From: Desulfobacteraceae bacterium
GTDB lineage: Bacteria > Desulfobacterota > DSM-4660 > Desulfatiglandales > Desulfatiglandaceae
Reading direction: 5' to 3'
Assembly (NCBI GenBank): GCA_030589715.1
Contig: JAUUVE010000200.1
Location: 1 to 5,103, forward strand
DNA length: 5,103 nt
Numbering within the stretch: position 1 is the first letter of the stretch; every line of letters starts with the position of its first letter. The notes under the pieces were generated by a model, which was given only the letters and a program-made list of their open reading frames with translations, did no database searches and was not told the DNA's origin. A program made the translations under genes and the position numbers. Below are positions 1 to 4,075 of this stretch, piece after piece.

Positions 1-132
1 AAGGCAGCAGTCGCAAAAGAGAACCTGATGCCGTATATCCTTGAAGCGGTGAAATCTGACGCAACTGTTGGAGAAATAGTCGGCGAGATGAAGGTGATTT
101 ACGGCGAGGCAAAACAAATGAGTATTTTTTAA
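1..132 (+). CDS. Methylmalonyl-CoA mutase, large (catalytic) subunit, C-terminal end only
   Basis: Frame 1 is open from the window edge to the TAA at 130-132 and gives 43 residues. They include NLMPYILEAVKSDATVGEI, which matches the usual C-terminal end of the acyl-CoA mutase large subunit ('NLMPxILEAVKxxATxGEI' followed by a short helix). The family carries out the B12-dependent rearrangement of (R)-methylmalonyl-CoA to succinyl-CoA in the cytoplasm. The protein ends without a fused B12-binding domain, and the next gene encodes that domain separately, so this is the split two-subunit form. The stop codon overlaps the ribosome-binding site of the next gene (AAGGAGG, 131-137), which implies translational coupling. 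The substrate cannot be read from this fragment. Methylmalonyl-CoA is inferred from the epimerase and carboxyltransferase downstream; other acyl-CoA mutases such as 2-hydroxyisobutyryl-CoA or ethylmalonyl-CoA mutase share this architecture. Confidence 0.85.
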   Translation, partial: KAAVAKENLMPYILEAVKSDATVGEIVGEMKVIYGEAKQMSIF

Positions 133-145
133 GGAGGAACGTAGT

Positions 146-541
146 ATGGTGTCCACAAGGCCCATCAGAGTCCTGATTGCAAAGCCCGGCCTGGACGGTC
201 ACGATAAAGGGGCAAAAATCGTATCCAGGGGTCTGCGTGACGCTGGGATGGAGGTCATCTATACCGGAATAAGACAGAGCGTGGACTCTATATTAGAAAC
301 CGCTGTTCAAGAAGACGTTGATGTCATTGGGCTGAGCATCTTGTCCGGGAGTCATCTTTCCATCTGTCAGGAATTGACGGAAAAGATGCAACAGAAAGAT
401 ATCAGGGACAAACAAGTCCTGGTGGGGGGGATCATTCCCAAGAGAGATGTGGGCCTTTTGAAAAAGATGGGAATCGCCGAGGTTTTCAGGCCCAGTTCCA
501 CCATCAATGATATTGTTCGATTTCACAAAGAAGCGGTTTGA
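146..541 (+). CDS. Methylmalonyl-CoA mutase, B12-binding (small) subunit
   Basis: A 131-aa protein that is a single cobalamin-binding Rossmann-like domain, the usual length for the stand-alone small subunit of split acyl-CoA mutases. The B12 signature is present: D17-x-H19-x2-G22 within GLDGHDKGAK, where His19 should be the lower cobalt ligand. It is followed by S64-x-L66 within SILSGSH and by the glycine pair at 94-95 (LVGGIIP). It would pair with the large subunit encoded immediately upstream to bind adenosylcobalamin and isomerise methylmalonyl-CoA and succinyl-CoA. The ATG at 146 is supported by a strong AAGGAGG at 131-137 that overlaps the previous stop, with 8 nt spacing. Downstream, 43 nt separate it from the carboxyltransferase gene, so they are probably in one operon. 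The family call is firm; the exact acyl-CoA substrate rests on context. Confidence 0.95.
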   Translation: MVSTRPIRVLIAKPGLDGHDKGAKIVSRGLRDAGMEVIYTGIRQSVDSILETAVQEDVDVIGLSILSGSHLSICQELTEKMQQKDIRDKQVLVGGIIPKRDVGLLKKMGIAEVFRPSSTINDIVRFHKEAV

Positions 542-584
542 GTGAAAAGGGCAAAATAAAAATCCATACAATCCGAGGTATGCC

Positions 585-2131
585 GTGCTGACAAACAAAG
601 AAAAGATAGCGCTTCTGAAAGCTAGAAGGGAAGAGGCCAAGCAGGGAGGAGGTTCCAAAAGGATTCAGAAGCAGCACCAGAGGGGTAAATTCACCGCCCG
701 CGAGAGGTTAGATCTGCTGCTTGATCCTGATACTTTTTCCGAGGCGGGCATGTTCATCGTGCCTCAGGATACTGCCTTTGCCAAAGATGCAAAGAAGTTC
801 TATGGGGATGGGGTGGTCACGGGCTCTGGTCTTGTCGATGGGAGAAAGGTATATGTGTTCGCCCAAGATTTTACAGTAATGGGGGGATCTCTTGGGGAAA
901 AGCACGCCAATAAAATCTGCCGGGTAATGGACAAGGCCATACAGACGGGGAGTCCGATCATCGGGCTGATAGATTCCGGGGGTGCCCGAATTCAGGAGGG
1001 CCTGGGCATTATGGGTCCATTTTTTACAGGAATACCCTGGCATCCGGGATCGTGCCCCAGATTTCCATAATTCTTGGTCCCTGCGCAGGGGGGGCGGTAT
1101 ACTCTCCGGCCCTGAGTGACTTTGTGTTTATGGTGGATGGCGTCAGCCGGATGCATATTACGGGGCCCCAGGTGATCAAGGAGGTCACAGGAGAACGGGT
1201 AACGCCAGAAGAGCTGGGGGGAGCAAAGGTTCACTACACCCGGAGCGGGGTTGCTCATTTTGCCTCTAAAGGAGAAAAGGAATGCCTTGAGCTGGTTAAA
1301 ACACTTCTAAGCTATCTCCCCTCCAACAACAATGAGCCGCCCCCTTATAAATCGACCCATGATCCCATCGACCGAGCCGAGGAGGAGCTTGAATCTCTGA
1401 TTCCTGAAAACCCCAGACAGGCTTACGACATGAAGGAGTTGATCAGTCTGGTGATGGACGATCGAATCTTTTTTGAGATTCAGGAGGGATTTGCCAAGAA
1501 TATTATCATTGGCTTTGCCAGGTTGAACGGTTACACGGTGGGGATAATTGCAAATCAGCCCCGTGTTTTTGCGGGATGTCTGGATATTAATGCCTCGGTT
1601 AAGGCTGCTCGATTTATACGATTCTGTGATGCCTTTGGGATCTCTATCGTAAACTTTGTGGATTGTCCAGGGTATCTCCCCGGGACCCAACAGGAATACG
1701 AAGGCATCATTCGCCACGGGGCAAAAATGTTGTATGCCTATTGCGAGGCCACAGTCCCCCGAATCTCTGTTGTGACGAGAAAGATCTATGGGGGAGCGAT
1801 GTCCGGCATGGCGGTAAGTAAGCTCGTTGGGACAGACCTGACGGCGGTGTTGCCATCATCAGAGGTTGCTGTTATGGGACCTGAAGGGGCCGCGAATATC
1901 ATTTTCAGGGAGGAGATTGAAAAGGCAGACAATCCTGAGGCGGTACGGGAAGAAAAGATTAGGTTGTATCGGGAACAATTTGCAACTCCCTATGTGGCGG
2001 CGGAAAAGGGATGGGTGGATGTCATAATTGAGCCTAGAGAAATCCGCCCTTTTCTTATCACCTCATTTGAGAGGCTGCGAGGAAAAAAAGAGATCAGGCC
2101 CAAAAAGAAACATGGAACTATCCCTCTCTGA
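585..2131 (+). pseudogene. Acyl-CoA carboxyltransferase subunit (methylmalonyl-CoA decarboxylase alpha / propionyl-CoA carboxylase beta), frameshifted
   Basis: This gene reads in two frames. Frame A runs from GTG 585 (GAGG at 575-578, 6 nt spacing) and is family-like for 139 codons, through GSGLVDG, the VMGGSLGEKH segment and DSGGARIQEG, ending at 1001. It then drifts into 22 unrelated residues and stops at 1068-1070. The second frame resumes the family sequence at about 1007-1010 (HYG, IFYRNTLASG, then GPCAGGAVYSPAL). It continues to a normal C-terminus (DCPGYLPGTQQEYEGIIRHG, KIYGGAM, VAVMGPEGAANIIF, final KKKHGTIPL). Compared with the usual 'IQEGVDxLxGYG', about 10 nt are missing; restoring them gives about 518 aa, a typical family length. 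The family transfers carboxyl groups between biotin and propionyl-/methylmalonyl-CoA. No biotin carboxylase or biotin carrier gene is visible, so decarboxylase and carboxylase roles cannot be separated. Codon-level conservation on both sides argues for a very recent break or a sequence error. Confidence 0.88.
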
Positions 2132-2327
2132 ATCATTGATGCCCCACGGGCCTTGCCGTTTAATGATTAAGGTTGTTGAAGGAATTTTGCGAACCCGCCC
2201 AAGATGGGGGTCTGTGGTCTATCTGCCTAAAGGTTGTGGGATGTTTTCATGGATCAAATATCTGAAGCAACGTGAATATCAAAAGAGGAGTCCTGTTGAG
2301 TATACTTGTTTTCGATCCGAGGAGTAA
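2112..2327 (+). CDS. Possible small protein of unknown function, 71 aa
   Basis: An open frame of 71 codons fills the gap between the carboxyltransferase and the epimerase. It starts at ATG 2112, overlapping the carboxyltransferase end by 20 bases in another frame, with alternative ATG starts at 2139 and 2163. It stops at TAA 2325-2327, only 3 nt before the epimerase ATG. I do not recognise the product. It is basic and fairly protein-like in its middle (RTRPRWGSVVYLPKGCG) and ends YTCFRSEE. There is no signal peptide or membrane segment. None of the three ATGs has a clear Shine-Dalgarno sequence, which weakens the case. In favour of a real gene are its fit to the gap and the way the epimerase ribosome-binding site lies inside its last codons, as in coupled genes. 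It could also be chance. Confidence 0.3.
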   Translation: MELSLSESLMPHGPCRLMIKVVEGILRTRPRWGSVVYLPKGCGMFSWIKYLKQREYQKRSPVEYTCFRSEE

Positions 2328-2330
2328 GAC

Positions 2331-2732
2331 ATGTTAGAGAAACTTCACCATATAGGGATCGTGGTGCGAGACCTTGATCAAGCATTAGCACTCTATGAAG
2401 GTATATACGGGATTGAACCCAGCTTAGTTTATGAATCCCCTCACGCCAAGGCGAAGATCGCCTTCTTGCCCCTGGGGGAATTCAGAGTTGAACTGATACA
2501 ACCCCTGGATGCTGAGAGTGCTGCAGGGAGGTTTTTGGGGAAGAGGGGCGAAGGCATCCATCATATTGCTTTCGCGGTAGAAGATATTGACGAGTGCCTC
2601 AGCGAATTGGCCAGGAAGGGCATTCAACTCATTGACAAAAAATCACGAAAAGTCAGAGAAAATGAGAGGGTGGGTTTTCTAAATCCCAAGAGCACTCATG
2701 GTGTCTTGACAGAACTCATTCAGGAGGATTAA
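2331..2732 (+). CDS. mce: Methylmalonyl-CoA epimerase (VOC / glyoxalase fold)
   Basis: A 133-aa protein of normal epimerase length, made of two vicinal-oxygen-chelate repeats. The first starts LHHIGIVVRDLDQALALY and continues to KIAFLPLGE and VELIQPLD. The second starts GEGIHHIAFAVEDID and ends with HGVLTELIQ. The expected metal ligands are present: His7 of HHIGI, Gln57 of LIQPL, His77 or His78 of GIHHIAF, and Glu128 of LTELI. The enzyme epimerises (S)- and (R)-methylmalonyl-CoA, linking the carboxyltransferase product or substrate to the mutase encoded upstream. The ATG at 2331 has GAGGAG at 2319-2324, 6 nt upstream. The stop codon TAA (2730-2732) coincides with the 3' end of an antisense group II intron; the insertion leaves the protein intact. 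It is probably the last gene of the cluster. Confidence 0.95.
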   Translation: MLEKLHHIGIVVRDLDQALALYEGIYGIEPSLVYESPHAKAKIAFLPLGEFRVELIQPLDAESAAGRFLGKRGEGIHHIAFAVEDIDECLSELARKGIQLIDKKSRKVRENERVGFLNPKSTHGVLTELIQED

Positions 2733-2734
2733 TC

Positions 2735-2769
2735 CGGGTAGGAAGTGGCCCTTAGGCCACCCCCTCCCG
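2735..2769 (-). ncRNA. Group II intron domain VI with bulged branch-point A
   Basis: On the minus strand CGGG (2766-2769) pairs with CCCG (2735-2738). AGGGGGTGGCC (2755-2765) pairs with GGCCACTTCCT (2740-2750), all 11 pairs formed with two G-U, closed by the loop TAAG. The only unpaired base within this 15-bp stem is the A at 2739, placed 7 nt before the intron 3' end. This is the hallmark arrangement of the branch-point adenosine. On the plus strand the same stem has no following T-run, so it is not an intrinsic terminator for the epimerase gene. Confidence 0.8.
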
Positions 2770-2772
2770 ACA

Positions 2773-2803
2773 GAACGGCTCGTACCGCCCAAGTAAGCCG
2801 CTC
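2773..2803 (-). ncRNA. Group II intron domain V (short form)
   Basis: On the minus strand GAGCGGCT (2796-2803) pairs over 8 bp with AGCCGTTC (2773-2780). The 5' strand contains the AGC catalytic triad at the expected place. A CG bulge (2781-2782) and an upper stem (TAC with GTA) follow. Three nucleotides (TGT) separate it from domain VI, as is normal. It differs from the consensus in being 31 nt rather than about 34 nt, with a short upper stem and no GNRA tetraloop. It may therefore be a divergent or decayed domain V. Confidence 0.65.
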
Positions 2804-3344
2804 CTCGATTAGCGACCAAACTGAAAGTGTGAGTCTCGTCGCCCTTTACAGTCACCATCCTTATTTGTTGCAGGCTCCTTGTAATCGTCCAGGTTTCTAC
2901 AGAGATATTGCTCAATGCCCTTGAGTTTCACTTAGCTCGTCCGTGACCGTCCCCGTCATTGAGGATTGCCGGGTTGCGAATGGCTTTATGGCCTGAACCG
3001 GATGCCTATTTACCTTACAGACTTCCTATCTGGTCGGTACCCGTCTCCGGATTCGAACATCCCCCTTTGGTTTTCTGGTTCGTTCTTCACAACTCTAAGT
3101 CGACTCCTCAGTGGTGTCACGTTCGCTTCTCGTCCACGGCTTCCCATGCCCCAACGACGAAATTGGGACATCCGGGCTTCGTTTCCCGGTCATCAGGGTT
3201 TTATCCTCCACACTGTTACCAGGCTTCATAGGCCCTGAGTCATCAGTACTATCGGTGAATCTGCCACCCTCTGACCCCTAACCGCTTCGGGTTCTCCTTA
3301 TCGGCTCGTAGGGCCTACGCCTCGGAGAGGATCTAATGGAGCGA

Positions 3345-3393
3345 TGTGCCCTGTCTGCGTGCGGACACGCACAGGCAGGCCGGACTAGGCACA
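3345..3393. other. Nested GC-rich hairpin at the distal end of the intron-like region
   Basis: TGTGCC at 3345-3350 pairs with GGCACA at 3388-3393. Inside, CTGCGTGCG (3355-3363) pairs with CGCAC (3368-3372) plus GCAG (3375-3378), with AG bulged and a GACA loop. The inner stem contains the minus-strand GTGCG that is one candidate intron start. It may be the first stem of intron domain I, or a host hairpin that served as insertion target. There is no T-run on either side, so it is not a classical terminator. Confidence 0.5.
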
Positions 3394-3488
3394 AATGGCG
3401 TCAATTTCCACTAAATTCCATCTCTTCAATGGTCTATCTTTCTCTAACCTATATTCCCGAAGAACCTTAGAAATGCAATCCAGCCTGA
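3394..3488. other. Short non-coding spacer
   Basis: The bases between the distal hairpin and the duplicated promoter region contain no credible ORF, no strong hairpin and no promoter that I could recognise. The composition becomes more AT-rich here than in the intron-like region to the left. Confidence 0.4.
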
Positions 3489-3504
3489 CACAACATATGT
3501 TGTG
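3489..3504. promoter_or_regulatory. Perfect 16-bp palindrome, candidate operator
   Basis: CACAACATATGTTGTG is identical to its reverse complement over 16 bases. Its centre lies about 20 bp upstream of the TTGACT -35 box at 3517, a distance typical for an activator site. The second repeat copy has only a reduced version (CAACAAATGTTG, 3577-3588) with a mismatched centre. The two sites could therefore differ in affinity. The binding protein is not identifiable from sequence. Confidence 0.45.
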
Positions 3505-3563
3505 GTTGCTTTTTCCTTGACTCACAAGGGGAATTTCACTATAAACCTTCCCCGAAAAAGAAA
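3491..3563. repeat. Duplicated promoter segment, copy 1
   Basis: This approximately 73-bp segment is repeated at 3577-3649, offset by exactly 86 bp, with about four substitutions and no indels. The conserved core runs from the CAAC of the palindrome, through a T-run and CCTTGACTCACAAGG, to TATAAACCTTCC and an A-rich tail. The substitutions are T to A in the palindrome centre, C to T in the T-run, C to G in the CCTTCCCCG tail, and one in the A-tract. Confidence 0.9.
3517..3545 (+). promoter_or_regulatory. Sigma70-type promoter in copy 1
   Basis: TTGACT at 3517-3522 and TATAAA at 3540-3545 are separated by 17 bp, each one base from consensus. A 5-5-5 inverted repeat (CCTTG-ACTCA-CAAGG, 3515-3529) covers the -35 box and could be an additional regulator site. 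Transcription would run right, towards the oxidoreductase gene. Confidence 0.65.
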
Positions 3564-3576
3564 GATCTTATCAATT

Positions 3577-3649
3577 CAACAAATGTTGTGGTTGTTTTTT
3601 CCTTGACTCACAAGGGGAATTTCACTATAAACCTTCCGCGAAAAAAAAG
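3577..3649. repeat. Duplicated promoter segment, copy 2
   Basis: This is the second copy of the 3491-3563 segment. It keeps both promoter boxes and the inverted repeat over the -35 box unchanged. The upstream palindrome is degraded at its centre and loses the outer bases. The A-tract is longer, and TTTTTATTAAC follows it. Confidence 0.9.
3603..3631 (+). promoter_or_regulatory. Sigma70-type promoter in copy 2
   Basis: TTGACT at 3603-3608 and TATAAA at 3626-3631 have the same 17-bp spacer as copy 1. Initiation would fall near 3638, giving a leader of about 430 bases before the oxidoreductase start at 4076. No closer promoter of comparable quality was found, so this is the best candidate for that gene. 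Confidence 0.6.
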
Positions 3650-3659
3650 TTTTTATTAA

Positions 3660-3686
3660 CTTATCAACTCAACTTATCAACTCAAC
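3660..3686. repeat. Tandem 13-bp repeats TTATCAACTCAAC
   Basis: TTATCAACTCAAC occurs twice back to back (3661-3673 and 3674-3686). A third copy with one change (TTATCAATTCAAC, 3568-3580) bridges the two promoter segments. This suggests that the 13-mer belongs to the ancestral duplicated unit and took part in the duplication by slippage or unequal recombination. Confidence 0.8.
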
Positions 3687-3744
3687 CAACTCTTATCATC
3701 TCATCGAACTTGCAGAAAATGCGCGAAAGTCGAATCCGGAATCC

Positions 3745-3900
3745 TTATAGGGAGAGAGGGGTCAAATTACATTTGACTTCGTCGGATTCTTCGTTCTCAA
3801 CCAGGTATTGGTTTCTAAAACGCACAACAAAAATTCCAAGGCCTTTCGAGAGTTTTTCAATGTCCTCCTGGTACTCAAGCCTGGTACTCAACCTTTGTGG
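3745..3900 (-). pseudogene. Unrecognised open stretch on the minus strand, possible gene remnant
   Basis: A 51-codon minus-strand frame lies between an upstream TGA and the TAA at 3745-3747. It has no ATG and no ribosome-binding site. It reads protein-like in its middle (EYQEDIEKLSKGLGIFVVRF) and ends in CNLTPLSL. Its end overlaps the GTCAAAT-TAC-ATTTGAC palindrome. The look is faintly that of a decayed transposase C-terminus followed by its terminal palindrome, for example a REP-associated tyrosine transposase, but I cannot establish this. A 13-bp direct repeat (CCTGGTACTCAA at 3867-3878 and 3880-3891) lies at its beginning. It may be chance. Confidence 0.2.
3761..3777. repeat. 7-3-7 inverted repeat GTCAAAT-TAC-ATTTGAC
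   Basis: A perfect 7-bp inverted repeat with a 3-bp centre is preceded by GAGAGGGG. In a leader transcribed from the promoters at 3517 or 3603 it would form only a weak AT-rich hairpin. As DNA it could be a protein-binding dyad or the end of a decayed element. Confidence 0.5.
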
Positions 3901-4045
3901 TCAAGCGCCAGTCATATTCTACAAACCGAGACCGTTGGTGGCCTCTGTCAGGAATCACCGACGGCAGCTAATGCTTACTTGAACATGCATGAACACTCTG
4001 TTACTTTATTCTTGATCTTTCTTTCACCATCAGAATATGTGTAGG

Positions 4046-4058
4046 GCGATTAAATCGC
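4046..4058. promoter_or_regulatory. Palindrome GCGATTAAATCGC next to the ribosome-binding site
   Basis: Six-base arms around one central base abut the AAAGGAGG Shine-Dalgarno sequence of the oxidoreductase gene. As RNA the loop would have to open, leaving a 4-5 bp stem, so effects on translation are possible but weak. As DNA it is a plausible operator-like dyad. No function is shown. Confidence 0.3.
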
Positions 4059-4066
4059 AAAGGAGG
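4059..4066 (+). promoter_or_regulatory. Ribosome-binding site that decides the oxidoreductase start
   Basis: AAAGGAGG lies 9 nt before GTG 4076 but only 1 nt before ATG 4068. That ATG is followed by GAA and TAG, so it would make a two-residue peptide. Spacing and frame therefore favour the GTG. The ATG-GAA-TAG triplets end on the first base of the GTG codon, so a start-stop-start arrangement is possible but not proven. Confidence 0.65.
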
Positions 4067-4075
4067 AATGGAATA

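Larger units (their letters stand above)
2732..3392 (-). mobile_element. Group II intron, apparently ORF-less (3' end defined, 5' end uncertain)
   Basis: The minus strand ends with consecutive domain V-like and domain VI hairpins and a 3' boundary in AT (AY consensus) at 2732. The branch-point A is at 2739, 7 nt before that end. About 660 bp lie between this end and the most distal candidate 5' end, the usual size of a group II ribozyme core. No frame here encodes a reverse transcriptase/maturase, so the intron would depend on a protein in trans or be a relic. Two 5' starts are possible on the minus strand: GUGCG at 3372 (exact match to GUGYG) and GUGCC at 3392 (one mismatch). I could not find a convincing EBS1 for either, and did not fold domains I-IV. 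Either junction would restore TAA as the epimerase stop after removal. A 44-codon minus-strand frame at 3095-3229 (MKPGNSVEDK...) resembles stretches seen ahead of intron reverse transcriptases, but this is weak. Orientation is antisense to the neighbouring genes. Confidence 0.7.

Noticed and set aside
2735..2769. Intrinsic terminator for the epimerase gene
   Set aside because: The stem is strong but is followed by no T-run on the plus strand; the bulged A and position fit intron domain VI instead.
2679..2915. Minus-strand 78-codon frame running through domains V and VI
   Set aside because: It crosses the structured intron end and the epimerase coding region and has no recognisable protein features.
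3020..3065. tRNA T-arm-like TTCGAATCC followed by GACCA on the minus strand
   Set aside because: No matching acceptor, D or anticodon arms could be found at the proper distance; the motif lies within the intron-like region.
2959..3238. Two overlapping 90-codon plus-strand frames in the intron region
   Set aside because: They overlap in different frames, have no ribosome-binding site and unlikely composition; the region is better explained as antisense of a structured RNA.
3491..3649. CRISPR array
   Set aside because: Only two copies of 73 bp with a 13-bp gap, which contain promoter boxes; no short repeats with unique spacers.
3710..4044. Plus-strand frames of 90 and 78 codons in the intergenic region
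   Set aside because: They overlap in different frames, have no Shine-Dalgarno sequence and resemble no family; they appear to be chance frames in a leader.
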